In this document: in pieces, positions 47,892 through 56,478 of the stretch
How positions within the stretch are numbered: the stretch's first letter is position 1
How the letters are laid out: each line of letters starts with the position of its first letter
NCBI GenBank assembly: GCA_019359035.1
Contig: JAHHIC010000093.1
Location: 62,001 to 126,000 of the forward strand
Reading direction: 5' to 3'
Source: Scytonematopsis contorta HA4267-MV1
GTDB lineage: Bacteria > Cyanobacteriota > Cyanobacteriia > Cyanobacteriales > Nostocaceae
DNA length: 64,000 nt
Made by a program: the position numbers and the translations under genes
Notes under the pieces: model-generated
What the model was told of the DNA's origin: nothing
What the model saw: the letters and a program-made list of their open reading frames with translations, nothing else
Database searches by the model: none

Positions 47892-49010
47892 ATGAACCCA
47901 GGAATTGATCTTCAAGGAACTTTTATTGAATCGCTGAAAGATTTAGGATTGTCGCAGGGTTTAGCCAAAGCAATATGGATGCCCTTACCAATGATCCTAA
48001 TGGTAATTGGCGCTACGGTGGGAGTGCTGACCTGCGTATGGTTGGAGCGTAAAATCTCCGCTGCGGCTCAGCAACGTATCGGTCCAGAATACATTGGCCC
48101 TTTAGGATTATTAGCTCCTGTTGCGGATGGTTTGAAACTGGTATTTAAAGAGGATGTAATTCCAGCTAAGTCGGACGCGCTATTGTTCACCCTTGGCCCA
48201 ATTATTGTTATCCTCCCAGTATTTTTGTCTTACCTGATTGTGCCATTTGGGCAAAATCTAGTAATGGGAAATGTTGGTACTGGTGTATTTTTGTGGGTTG
48301 CATTAGCAAGCGTTCAGCCGATTGGTTTGCTGATGGCGGGCTATTCTTCTAATAATAAATACTCCCTTTTGGGTGGCTTGCGTGCTGCTGCACAGTCGTT
48401 AAGCTATGAAATTCCTTTGGCACTATCGGTTCTAGCCATTGTGATGATGTCTAACAGCCTTAATACCGTTGACATAGTTAACCAACAGTCTGGTTACGGT
48501 ATTTTAGGTTGGAACGTGTGGCGACAACCAGTTGGTTTTTTAATTTTCTGGATATGCGCTCTTGCGGAATGCGAACGGATGCCCTTTGACCTTCCAGAAG
48601 CGGAAGAGGAATTAGTGGCAGGTTATCAGACTGAATATTCTGGGATGAAATTCGCTCTGTTTTACCTAAGTTCCTATGTCAATTTAGTACTTTCTGCTTT
48701 GATATTCGCAGTTTTGTACTTAGGTGGCTGGGATTTTCCTGTCCCCATTAATTTGTTGGCTAACTTAATAGGTGTTAGTGAAGCGAATCCAGCGTTACAA
48801 ATTGCAACTGCTGGATTGGGTATCACTATGACATTGCTGAAAGCTTACTTCCTAATATTCTTGGCGATTTTATTACGCTGGACAGTTCCCCGCGTTCGTA
48901 TTGACCAATTATTAAATTTAGGTTGGAAGTTTTTGCTGCCGATTTCTTTAGTAAATCTACTACTAACAGCAGCCCTGAAACTAGCGTTTCCTTTTGCTTT
49001 TGGTGGTTAG
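47892..49010 (+). CDS. ndhA: NAD(P)H-quinone oxidoreductase subunit 1 (NDH-1, NdhA)
   Basis: A 372-residue membrane subunit of thylakoid NDH-1, equivalent to NuoH, at the joint between membrane and peripheral arms near the plastoquinone site. It has about eight hydrophobic helices and family motifs [80 protein letters not shown] and [12 protein letters not shown]. It is first gene of ndhAIGE. Confidence 0.97.
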   Translation: MNPGIDLQGTFIESLKDLGLSQGLAKAIWMPLPMILMVIGATVGVLTCVWLERKISAAAQQRIGPEYIGPLGLLAPVADGLKLVFKEDVIPAKSDALLFTLGPIIVILPVFLSYLIVPFGQNLVMGNVGTGVFLWVALASVQPIGLLMAGYSSNNKYSLLGGLRAAAQSLSYEIPLALSVLAIVMMSNSLNTVDIVNQQSGYGILGWNVWRQPVGFLIFWICALAECERMPFDLPEAEEELVAGYQTEYSGMKFALFYLSSYVNLVLSALIFAVLYLGGWDFPVPINLLANLIGVSEANPALQIATAGLGITMTLLKAYFLIFLAILLRWTVPRVRIDQLLNLGWKFLLPISLVNLLLTAALKLAFPFAFGG

Positions 49011-49223
49011 TGAAACGATTTCGGATTTTGGATTTTGGATTTTGGGTTGACCAAAAAATAAATTAGTTAAGAATATTCGTGGGTTGGGTTGAGGAATAAC
49101 GGAAACCCAACAAATGCTTACAAATGCTTGAAAATTTGTGAAAATTTTGGGTCTCGTTGTTGGGTCTCGTTCCTCGACACCAACCTACGTATTATTGACA
49201 ACTCAAAGAGAGAGACACTAAAA

Positions 49224-49817
49224 ATGCTAAAGTTCCTGAAGCAAGTCGGAGATTACGCGAAAGAAGCGGTTCAAGCTGGTCGTTACATTGGAGAAGGACT
49301 GTCAGTAACCTTCGACCACATGCGTCGCCGTCCAGTTACAGTACAGTACCCTTACGAAAAACTTATTCCTTCAGAGCGTTTTCGTGGTCGAATTCACTTT
49401 GAATTTGATAAATGTATTGCTTGCGAAGTTTGTGTGCGTGTTTGTCCTATCAACTTACCTGTAGTTGACTGGGAATTTGATAAAGCGAGCAAAAAGAAAA
49501 AATTAAATCACTATAGTATAGACTTCGGTGTTTGTATCTTTTGCGGTAACTGCGTGGAATATTGTCCCACCAACTGTTTATCGATGACAGAAGAATACGA
49601 GCTTGCGACTTATGACCGTCACGAATTGAACTATGATAACGTGGCGTTGGGTCGCTTGCCTTACAAGGTTACTAATGACCCAATGGTGACCCCACTGCGG
49701 GAGTTGGTTTACTTACCTAAAGGTGTTATGGAGCCTCACGGCTTGCCAGAAGATGCTCCACGTCCGGGGGCGCGTCCAGAAGACCTTGTAAAGCAAGCGG
49801 AACAGTCTAATGGGTAA
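49224..49817 (+). CDS. ndhI: NAD(P)H-quinone oxidoreductase subunit I (NdhI)
   Basis: The iron-sulfur subunit of NDH-1 that carries two [4Fe-4S] clusters, bound by [12 protein letters not shown] and [18 protein letters not shown] 49224 ([20 protein letters not shown]) gives 197 residues and the standard N-terminus. The frame is open for 45 codons upstream but that part is unrelated spacer. The stop codon lies at the very start of a large STRR block, so the end (KQAEQSNG) may be partly repeat-derived. Confidence 0.97.
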   Translation: MLKFLKQVGDYAKEAVQAGRYIGEGLSVTFDHMRRRPVTVQYPYEKLIPSERFRGRIHFEFDKCIACEVCVRVCPINLPVVDWEFDKASKKKKLNHYSIDFGVCIFCGNCVEYCPTNCLSMTEEYELATYDRHELNYDNVALGRLPYKVTNDPMVTPLRELVYLPKGVMEPHGLPEDAPRPGARPEDLVKQAEQSNG

Positions 49818-50050
49818 TGGGGAATGGGGAATGGGGAATGGGGAATGGGGAATGGGGAATGGGGAATGGGGAATGGGGAATGGGGAATGGGGAATGGGTA
49901 ATGGGTAATGGGGAATGGGTAATGGGGAATGGGTAATGGGTAATAAAAGAAAGGAATTACCAATTACCAATTACCAATTCCCAATTCCCAATTCCCAATT
50001 CCCAATTCCCAATTCCCAATTCCCAATTCCCAATTCCCAATTCCCAATTT
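49809..50050 (+). repeat. Large STRR block inside the ndh operon (GGGGAAT, then CCCAATT)
   Basis: About nineteen GGGGAAT/GGGTAAT heptamers (49809-49941) and, after a short spacer, about twelve CCAATTC/CCAATTA heptamers (49958-50050) separate ndhI from ndhG. In the RNA the first can partly pair with the second (G-rich against C-rich), giving a potential long imperfect hairpin within the operon. Confidence 0.95.
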
Positions 50051-50074
50051 TTAAACATAATAAGGACTAAAAAA

Positions 50075-50683
50075 GTGGATCTAGCTCAAGGAGTACAATC
50101 AGTTTCCTTTGGCATTTTGGCAGTAATGATGATTGGTGCAGCCCTAGGTGTAGTGCTGTTCGACAACATAGTTTACTCTGCCTTTTTGCTTGCAGGAGTT
50201 TTTACCAGCATTGCTGGAATGTATCTGTTGCTGAACGCTGACTTTGTAGCCGCTGCACAGTTACTAGTTTATGTGGGAGCTGTAAACGTACTCATTTTGT
50301 TTGCCATTATGTTGGTAAACAAGCAGCAAGATTACATACCAAACCCTGCTGCTGTTGTGCGGAAAGTAATTACAGCATTAGTCAGTTTTGGCTTGTTTGC
50401 TTTGCTTGGTACTATGGTACTAGCAACACCGTGGAAGTTATCTACAGAGACTCCTGCCGGTGATGGTTCTATAGTATTGATTGGTCAACATTTTTTCAGT
50501 GATTTTCTATTGCCTTTTGAGCTTGCTTCTGTTTTGTTGTTGATAGCGATGGTTGGGGCAATTATTTTGGCTCGTCGCGAGTATATACCCGATGCAATTA
50601 CACCAGGTGAGATGCAACAAACTATTTTGACCTTACCCGAACGTCCTAGAGAATTGGTATCATCTGGGTCTGAGTTGGAGTAG
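50075..50683 (+). CDS. ndhG: NAD(P)H-quinone oxidoreductase subunit 6 (NdhG)
   Basis: A 202-residue membrane subunit of NDH-1, equivalent to NuoJ, with about five hydrophobic helices. The family pattern [40 protein letters not shown] and [20 protein letters not shown] is clear. It starts at GTG 50075 with AAGGA placed about nine bases upstream, which decides the start. NdhG ends 45 bases before ndhE. Confidence 0.96.
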   Translation: MDLAQGVQSVSFGILAVMMIGAALGVVLFDNIVYSAFLLAGVFTSIAGMYLLLNADFVAAAQLLVYVGAVNVLILFAIMLVNKQQDYIPNPAAVVRKVITALVSFGLFALLGTMVLATPWKLSTETPAGDGSIVLIGQHFFSDFLLPFELASVLLLIAMVGAIILARREYIPDAITPGEMQQTILTLPERPRELVSSGSELE

Positions 50684-50728
50684 TAACTCCCAATAGAAAC
50701 GAAAGTTTACAGTAGGAACACGGAAAAA

Positions 50729-51034
50729 ATGCAACTTCAGTACTTTTTATTGCTATCGGCGGCTTTGTTTTGCATCGGTATTTTTGGTTTAATTACTAGC
50801 CGCAACGCTGTACGGGTGTTGATGTCTATTGAGTTGCTGCTTAATGCAGTGAATTTAAATTTGATGGCTTTTTCAAATTACCTTGATGCTGCGGAAATTA
50901 AAGGCCAGGTATTTACTGTTTTTGTAATAACTGTTGCCGCAGCTGAGGCTGCTGTGGGTTTGGCGATTGTTCTAGCAATTTATCGTAATCGCGATACTGT
51001 GGATATGGAGCAATTTAATTTACTTAAGTGGTAA
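50729..51034 (+). CDS. ndhE: NAD(P)H-quinone oxidoreductase subunit 4L (NdhE)
   Basis: A 101-residue membrane subunit equivalent to NuoK, with three helices. [20 protein letters not shown] with the conserved glutamate, then [15 protein letters not shown] and a second conserved acidic residue in [19 protein letters not shown]. It is the last gene of the ndhAIGE group. A palindrome with T-run follows 22 bases after its stop. Confidence 0.97.
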   Translation: MQLQYFLLLSAALFCIGIFGLITSRNAVRVLMSIELLLNAVNLNLMAFSNYLDAAEIKGQVFTVFVITVAAAEAAVGLAIVLAIYRNRDTVDMEQFNLLKW

Positions 51035-51055
51035 CAAAAAATACATCGTATTATT

Positions 51056-51094
51056 ATGTAGAGACGTTACATGTAACGTCTCTACATTTTTTTG
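51056..51094 (+). terminator. Palindromic terminator after ndhE (GTAGAGACG family, copy 2)
   Basis: A perfect 32-base palindrome, ATGTAGAGACG...CGTCTCTACAT (51056-51087), is followed by seven T. It should end the ndh transcript. The core is the same element as at 12010 and 57850, and identical to the latter. Confidence 0.8.
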
Positions 51095-51223
51095 TGCGTG
51101 TATTTGATTGAATTGCCTATTAGTGTTGAATGTAAAAAAACTCAATGAATCAGAAGAAGCAGTTCTAACTTACATTCATATATAGAATAAATACGATAAC
51201 ACATCTGGCGAAACGGTAATTTC

Positions 51224-52147
51224 GTGGATCTAAAGCAAGTAATAATTGCCTATAAGGCGCGAGACCCCCAGAGCAAACGTTGGGCTGAAATCTGTTCTAA
51301 ACAGCTAGAAAACCGCAATTGTCAGGTGATGATGGGGCCAAGTGGACCAAAAGATAATCCTTATCCAGTCTTTTTGGCTTCAGCTGGACAACCTATCGAC
51401 CTGGCTTTGATTCTTGGTGGTGATGGTACTGTTTTGACTGGTGCGAGACATTTAGCTCCTGCTGGAATTCCTATTTTAGCGGTAAATGTGGGGGGTCATT
51501 TAGGATTTTTAACTGAGTCCGTAGAAGTTTTTAAGGATACCGAACAAGTTTGGGACAGGTTGTTGCAAGACTTGTATGCCATACAACGACGGATGATGTT
51601 GGAAGCTTCGGTTTTTGAAGGGCATGGAACAAATATAGAACCGGTGACGGAGCGTTTTTTGGCTTTAAATGAAATGTGTGTCAAACCCGCTTCTGCTGAC
51701 CGGATGATTACTTCCGTTTTAGAAATGGAAATTGATGGTGAAATTATTGACCAATACCAAGGTGATGGATTGATAGTTTCTACGCCAACTGGTTCCACTG
51801 GCTATACTGTTTCTGCTAATGGTCCCATTTTACACGACGGTATGGAGGCATTAATTGTTACTCCTATTTGCCCGATGAGTCTTTCGAGTCGTCCCTTAGT
51901 TTTACCCCCAGGTTCAGTCATAAGTATTTGGCCTCTTGGTGATTATGAATTAAATACCAAGTTATGGACGGACGGTATTTTGGGTACTTCTATTTGGCCT
52001 GGACACCGCGTTGATGTGCGGATGGCAAATTGCCGAGCAAAGTTTATTGTTTTACGAGATAATTACTCGTATTATCAGACTTTGCGCGAGAAGTTGCTTT
52101 GGGCGGGGACTAGGATTCGATATAACAGCGCGAGCCAGACAAATTAA
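51224..52147 (+). CDS. nadK: NAD kinase
   Basis: Phosphorylates NAD to NADP. A 307-residue protein with LALILGGDGTVLTGARHLAP (the GGDG phosphate site), VNVGGHLGFLTES, LNEMCVKPASADRM, QGDGLIVSTPTGSTGYTVSA and the SLSSRPLVLPPGS stretch. It starts at GTG 51224 (VDLKQVIIAYKARD). Cyanobacteria carry two NAD kinases, and this is one of them. It is transcribed in the same direction as ndhE but after a terminator, so probably separately. Confidence 0.95.
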   Translation: MDLKQVIIAYKARDPQSKRWAEICSKQLENRNCQVMMGPSGPKDNPYPVFLASAGQPIDLALILGGDGTVLTGARHLAPAGIPILAVNVGGHLGFLTESVEVFKDTEQVWDRLLQDLYAIQRRMMLEASVFEGHGTNIEPVTERFLALNEMCVKPASADRMITSVLEMEIDGEIIDQYQGDGLIVSTPTGSTGYTVSANGPILHDGMEALIVTPICPMSLSSRPLVLPPGSVISIWPLGDYELNTKLWTDGILGTSIWPGHRVDVRMANCRAKFIVLRDNYSYYQTLREKLLWAGTRIRYNSASQTN

Positions 52148-52161
52148 AAAGTCATTACGTA

Positions 52162-52233
52162 GGATGGGTTAGGCGCATTTGTAATACTTAGTTGGAGGTT
52201 CTTTAAGTTAAATAAAGCGCCGTAACCCATCAC
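52162..52233 (+). repeat. 72-bp interspersed element, copy 2
   Basis: It begins GGATGGGTTAGGCGCATTTG and ends AAAGCGCCGTAACCCATCAC, so its ends are inverted (GATGGGTTA/TAACCCATC with GGCGC/GCGCC). It matches the reverse complement of 10816-10887 at about 63 of 72 positions. It lies 14 bases after the nadK stop. Confidence 0.8.
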
Positions 52234-52310
52234 TTTTGTAGACTTAATAATACTTTATAAACTACTTATAAAAATATACTTATATCATCGCTGGAATAAT
52301 TTATATATAA

Positions 52311-52571
52311 CACCAATCGCAGCAATAGCATCAATAGCACCAATAGCACCAATAGCATCAATAGCATCAATAGCATCAATAGCATCAATAGCATCAATAG
52401 CATCAATAGCACCAATAGCACCAATAGCATTAATAGCATTAATAGCACCAATAGCACCAATAGCATCAATAGCACCAATAGCACCAATAGCATCAATAGC
52501 ACCAATAGCAGCAATAGCAGCAATAGCATCAATAGCATCAATAGCACCAATAGCATCAATAGCATCAATAG
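52311..52571 (+). repeat. 29-copy 9-bp tandem array (CAnCAATAG)
   Basis: Twenty-nine units of CA(C/T/G)CAATAG (the first one ends TCG) run without a break. The array ends exactly where the hairpin element at 52572 begins. Frames through it code for Leu/Met or Ile/Ala repeats on one strand or the other and are not genes. Confidence 0.95.
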
Positions 52572-52734
52572 CCAGGGAATAAATTCCCTGTCTAAAAGCT
52601 GAAGTCCTCTAAAAGAGGACTGAATAATACATTAAAAAAATATTTGAAACAAATTAAGATACTTCCAAAAATCTTGCTTTTTATTAGTCCTCTTTAGAGG
52701 ACTTTAGCTTTCAGACAGGGAATTTATTCCCTGG
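52572..52734. mobile_element. 163-bp MITE-like element with double-hairpin inverted ends
   Basis: The left end (52572-52621) contains CAGGGAAT-A-AATTCCCTG and AGTCCTCT-AAA-AGAGGACT. The right end (52686-52734) is the inverse of the same about 50 bases with a few changes. Each end thus holds two small hairpins. No transposase is present. Sub-terminal hairpins at both ends are characteristic of IS200/IS605-type elements and their non-autonomous derivatives, and that is the likeliest source (inference). Confidence 0.8.
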
Positions 52735-52805
52735 CTGAGATGGAATTTATTTCTTGACTGAGAGGGAATTTAAAAAATTGAGACAGTTTTCTTGATAAAG
52801 AATAC

Positions 52806-52944
52806 TGTAATTACGGGAGCATCCCAATTTTGTAAAAGTAATTTGTAGTGGGACGCATAAGCGACCTATTTGTGCCAGAGACGGGTTGGAAGCCTGCACT
52901 ACAAAAACGATAAATTTGCACATTTGGGATGCTCCTGTAATCAC
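52806..52944. mobile_element. 139-bp MITE-like element with GGAGCATCCCAA inverted ends
   Basis: GTAATTACGGGAGCATCCCAA at the left and its inverse TTGGGATGCTCCTGTAATCAC at the right frame the element with one or two mismatches. Inside, TTTGTAGTG and CACTACAAA form a second inverted pair. The frame at 52747-52956 on the minus strand only reads through the element and is not a gene. Elements with this GGAGCATCCCAA end are, to my knowledge, dispersed in filamentous cyanobacteria. Confidence 0.8.
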
Positions 52945-53471
52945 TTTAATAAGCATCGACTAAGTTATTGTTTGTGGTAGTTATATATGGAATAAAAGAT
53001 AAAGCTGGCATTTGTTTTTTGTTCTGTCATTAGCTTTTAACTATATAACTATATAAAATCTCAACTATAATGTTACGAGCTTTTCAAGCATTCATAAAAA
53101 TAAAGCATTTAAAGTCGTATTTTCATCACAGTATTTTTGAGGATTTCCCCCCATACTCCTGTATCACAAGACGCTAGAATTTGTCCATAAGTGCTGATTC
53201 CTGACTTTAGCGGCAGCATCCCAGTACTACAGATGCCATCAATAGCAAGCTGTGCATTAAAGTTTCCCAAAAGCCGTTGAAATAATCCGGAAGGCTATGA
53301 CCTCCGTTTGTAGTTAGATGTGTTCCAGAAAAAACAAAAAAATCTAGGGAACAAAAAATAGCTGCATAAATTCATAAGACTGACCCTATATAGATAATAG
53401 AAAGGTTCAAGACAACAAAATTAAACCTTTCCAAAAACAACTATTCGAGACAATAATCCAGGAGAACTACT
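52945..53471. other. Spacer before the nitrogenase C-terminal-domain gene
   Basis: No gene is seen. The final 130 bases contain the leader of the next gene, with CCAGGAGAACTACT as its ribosome-binding site. I could not assign an NtcA or other operator with confidence. Confidence 0.4.
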
Positions 53472-53759
53472 ATGACTAGCTTTACTCAATTAGGACAACA
53501 ACAAAACGCATTTTATTCTATTCGTCAGTGGTTAGAATCAGTTGAAGTTAAGAACGCTAAATTTGCTCATTCTTTGTGCAAGCTCATTCCTTCCCAATGT
53601 CCATTTGAACGTGACATTATAGTTTTTGGTAAGAAGTTATTTCACATTCCTCCAATGTGCAAATTAAATCCTTTTTACGAAGAAGTAGTTGCTTTGCGTT
53701 TTAAAGCCTTGTGTTATCTTGCAGACGAATGTGGTGAAGATGTCAGCGCCTACTGCTAA
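53472..53759 (+). CDS. Mo-dependent nitrogenase C-terminal domain protein
   Basis: A 95-residue protein with the small domain named after the C-terminal part of some Mo-nitrogenase-associated proteins in cyanobacteria: IRQWLESVEVKNAKFAHSLC, KLIPSQCPFERDIIVFGKKL, HIPPMCKLNPFYEEVVALRF, KALCYLADECG. Four of its five cysteines are in similar LC.LIP/PPMCKLNP surroundings. It is found in both fixing and non-fixing cyanobacteria, so the name does not prove a role in nitrogenase. A strong AGGAG lies seven bases before ATG 53472. Confidence 0.88.
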   Translation: MTSFTQLGQQQNAFYSIRQWLESVEVKNAKFAHSLCKLIPSQCPFERDIIVFGKKLFHIPPMCKLNPFYEEVVALRFKALCYLADECGEDVSAYC

Positions 53760-54014
53760 GTTTGTCTTAATCTAAAAAAATTATTACCACATATATCTTA
53801 GTGATGAGATATGTATAAAGCCAAAATTACTCCTATAGGGGTTGACAAAATTAACAAAAGCAAAGTTTTGCTAGTTACGCACCAATCGCAACGCTAACAG
53901 CAAAAAGACGAAGACTTTAATTCTATAAATGCCCCGTATTACCACTGGTAGTTTCTAAGCTCGATACAAAAGCTGACATCTATAAAAATTTCTACAAATT
54001 TATATTTAATTAAA

Positions 54015-54050
54015 TTAACCCTCAGTTGAATTTTGGTAACTGGGGGTTAA
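54015..54050. terminator. 13-bp-stem hairpin upstream of arsM
   Basis: TTAACCCTCAGTT (54015-54027) pairs with AACTGGGGGTTAA (54038-54050) with one G-U wobble and a 10-nt loop, then TGTTATTGTTATT. It lies within the 371-base spacer 53760-54130, which holds no gene. It could terminate the preceding gene or, being 80 bases before the arsM start, act in its leader. Confidence 0.55.
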
Positions 54051-54130
54051 TGTTATTGTTATTACTAGCGGCAAAAAGAGCCGAAGTATAAGTTGTAAAA
54101 TTTCCATAAAAATATAAATCAGGAAGTGTA

Positions 54131-55099
54131 ATGACCTATCTGGAAACAGCAGCAAAATTCTATAGCGAAGTAGCACAAACTCCACAAATTGGACTTTGTT
54201 GTGTTCAAACGAATTCTCTACAATTCCCTGGATTGAAAATTCCTGTCTCAATGCAGGAAATGAATTATGGCTGTGGAACCACCATTCATCCAGCTGAACT
54301 TGTTAACCAACCGACTGTTTTGTATGTTGGTGTAGGTGGTGGATTAGAAGCATTGCAATTTGCTTATTACTCCCGCTACAAAAGTGCTGTTATTGCGGTT
54401 GAACCTGTTGTTGCTATGCGAGAAGCCGCTGCACGTAATTTAGAAATCGCAGCAATTGAAAATTCCTGGTTTGACAATAGCTTTGTGGAAATTCGCGAAG
54501 GGGATGCTTTTAATTTACCTGTTGAGGATGCTTCTGTTGATGTTGTCGCACAAAACTGTCTGTTTAATATTTTTGAACCAGAAGATTTAACCCGTGCTTT
54601 AAAGGAAGCCTATCGAGTACTAAAACCAGGTGGACGCTTGCAAATGAGCGACCCAATCGCTACTCGTGCGATTCCCGAACATCTACAAAAAGATGAGCGA
54701 TTACGAGCAATGTGTTTATCTGGAGCACTTACATATGAAAAGTATATTCAACACATCATCAAAGTGGGTTTTGGTCAAGTAGAGATTCGCACTCGTCGTC
54801 CTTATCGCTTGCTTGATGCTCGCAGTTATAATTTAGAAGAAAATCTTCTTTTAGAAAGTCTGGACTCTGTTTCTTTTAAAGTGCCAATTCCCGAAGATGG
54901 TGCTTGTGTTTTTACTGGGAAAACAGCAATTTATGCAGGTGAACAAGAAATTTTTGATGACTCGCAAGGGCATATTTTACAAAAAGGTGTACCTGCTGCT
55001 GTCTGTGATAAAACTGCCGCTAAGCTTGCAAATTTGATGCCAGACAAAATAATAGTTACTGAGTCTACATGGCATTATAGTGGTGGCGGTTGTTGCTAA
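54131..55099 (+). CDS. arsM: Arsenite methyltransferase ArsM of the arsenosugar type
   Basis: Methylates As(III) using SAM. The 322-residue protein starts MTYLETAAKFYSEVAQTP and carries LCCVQTNSLQFPGLKIP (cysteine pair near residue 23), the glycine-rich motif I VLYVGVGGGLEALQ, VIAVEPVVAMREAAARN, a cysteine in DVVAQNCLFNIF, and PGGRLQMSDPIATR. It ends in GGGCC. The long form (about 320 residues) next to arsS is the version in the cyanobacterial arsenosugar pathway. Cys residues at both ends and in the middle fit arsenic binding. ArsS follows 270 bases downstream. Confidence 0.88.
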   Translation: MTYLETAAKFYSEVAQTPQIGLCCVQTNSLQFPGLKIPVSMQEMNYGCGTTIHPAELVNQPTVLYVGVGGGLEALQFAYYSRYKSAVIAVEPVVAMREAAARNLEIAAIENSWFDNSFVEIREGDAFNLPVEDASVDVVAQNCLFNIFEPEDLTRALKEAYRVLKPGGRLQMSDPIATRAIPEHLQKDERLRAMCLSGALTYEKYIQHIIKVGFGQVEIRTRRPYRLLDARSYNLEENLLLESLDSVSFKVPIPEDGACVFTGKTAIYAGEQEIFDDSQGHILQKGVPAAVCDKTAAKLANLMPDKIIVTESTWHYSGGGCC

Positions 55100-55104
55100 A
55101 AAAA

Positions 55105-55305
55105 AAGAACCCCACCCCCAATCCCAAAAGAAACCCCACCCCCAACCCCCTACCCCGCAAGCGGGGAGGGGGCTACGAAAAAAAGACAATAGAGAAAAAA
55201 ATACAATAGAATAGTTAATTTTGAATAGAGCAAAAACTTATCACCTCATAAAAATAGTAGCCCCCTCCCCGTTTACGGGGTAGGGGGTTGGGGGTGGGGT
55301 TTCTT
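55105..55305. repeat. Inverted pair of C/G-rich palindromic elements between arsM and arsS
   Basis: A reverse copy with an extra partial tail (55105-55176) faces a forward copy (55257-55305) across 80 AT-rich bases. It is the same arrangement as at 23667-23817. The pair begins 6 bases after the arsM stop. Confidence 0.9.
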
Positions 55306-55369
55306 TTAGGAGTACGAGGGTATGTTGGGAAATATTTATTATTCAAGAAGGATTTATTAAAACAAAACC

Positions 55370-56356
55370 ATGATTCAAACAGCAATCACACCATTCAAAC
55401 AAAAGCTTGCTTCCGCTTTAACAAAAAAAAGTATTACAGTTTTACAAATTAATTTAGGTAAACGTTGTAATCTTGCCTGCACTCATTGTCATGTCGAAGC
55501 CAGTCCCAAGCGGACAGAGGAATTATCACCAGAAACTTGTGGACAGTTGATTGAACTAATTCACAAATTTCCTCAAATTCAAATTGTGGATTTGACAGGT
55601 GGCGCTCCGGAAATGAATTATGGATTCAAGCCATTATTAGAAGCCGCAAAAAAGACAGGTAAACAAGTTATTGTCAGGTCTAATTTGACTATTTATTTTG
55701 AAGAAGGATTTAGTGATATACCTGAGTATTTTGCCAAAAATAAAGTCCGAGTTGTTGCCTCTTTACCCTGTTACCTAGCAGATAATGTTGATAAAATGCG
55801 TGGTCATGGTGTTTTTGATGCCTCAATCAAAGCGCTGCAATGGTTGAATAATTTAGGTTATGGCCAAGACCAAAATTTAATTTTAGATTTGGTGTTTAAT
55901 CCGCAATTACCAAAAAACGAAAATTTTTCTTTGACTCCCAATCAGATAAAGCTAGAAGAAGATTATAAGAATTTTTTGAAAGAAAATTTTAATGTTGTGT
56001 TTAATAACCTTTTCACAATCACTAATTTGCCAGTTGGTAGAAGCAAACTAGCTTTAGAAAGAACAAAGCTTTACGCTCCTTATTTACAATTTTTAGAGTC
56101 TAATTTTAATTCAAGTACAGTCGAGCATTTAATGTGCCTAAATGAACTTTCGATTGATTATTTGGGTCATGTGTATGACTGCGACTTTAACCAAATGATG
56201 AATTTACCAGCAAAAACTCCTACAGGAGAACATTTAACTGTTGCTAAATTGCTAGAATCTGGTACTTTGGATTTAATTCATGAAGTACAAACCGCTTCTT
56301 ACTGCTACGGTTGCACTGCTGGGACTGGTTCTAGTTGTGGGGGTTCCTTGCTTTAA
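55370..56356 (+). CDS. arsS: Arsenosugar biosynthesis radical SAM protein ArsS
   Basis: A radical SAM enzyme that adds a 5'-deoxyadenosyl group to dimethylarsenite on the way to arsenosugars. The 328-residue protein has the [4Fe-4S] motif CNLACTHC near residue 32-39 and the SAM-binding DLTGGAPEMNYGF. The family's C-terminal cysteine-rich end is SYCYGCTAGTGSSCGG, with CLNELSIDYLGHVYDCDFNQ before it. In many bacteria this family contains selenocysteine; here cysteine codons are used throughout. It lies directly downstream of arsM. Confidence 0.92.
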   Translation: MIQTAITPFKQKLASALTKKSITVLQINLGKRCNLACTHCHVEASPKRTEELSPETCGQLIELIHKFPQIQIVDLTGGAPEMNYGFKPLLEAAKKTGKQVIVRSNLTIYFEEGFSDIPEYFAKNKVRVVASLPCYLADNVDKMRGHGVFDASIKALQWLNNLGYGQDQNLILDLVFNPQLPKNENFSLTPNQIKLEEDYKNFLKENFNVVFNNLFTITNLPVGRSKLALERTKLYAPYLQFLESNFNSSTVEHLMCLNELSIDYLGHVYDCDFNQMMNLPAKTPTGEHLTVAKLLESGTLDLIHEVQTASYCYGCTAGTGSSCGGSLL

Positions 56357-56381
56357 ATAATTCAGAAGTCAAATAGCAACA

Positions 56382-56403
56382 GTGTCAGATTTAAATCTGG
56401 CAC
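56382..56403. terminator. 22-base near-palindrome after arsS
   Basis: GTGTCAGATT TA AATCTGGCAC pairs over ten positions with one G-U, 26 bases after the arsS stop. There is no T-run, so its function as a terminator is uncertain. Confidence 0.45.
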
Positions 56404-56478
56404 AAAACAAATGCATCTATATATTTACCCTGATATTATAAGTATATAAATTTACAATAAATATTTGATAAGGCTGAT

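Noticed and set aside
52266-52568. Leu/Met-repeat membrane protein on the minus strand
   Set aside because: It is only the translation of the 9-bp array, with no start signal or domain.
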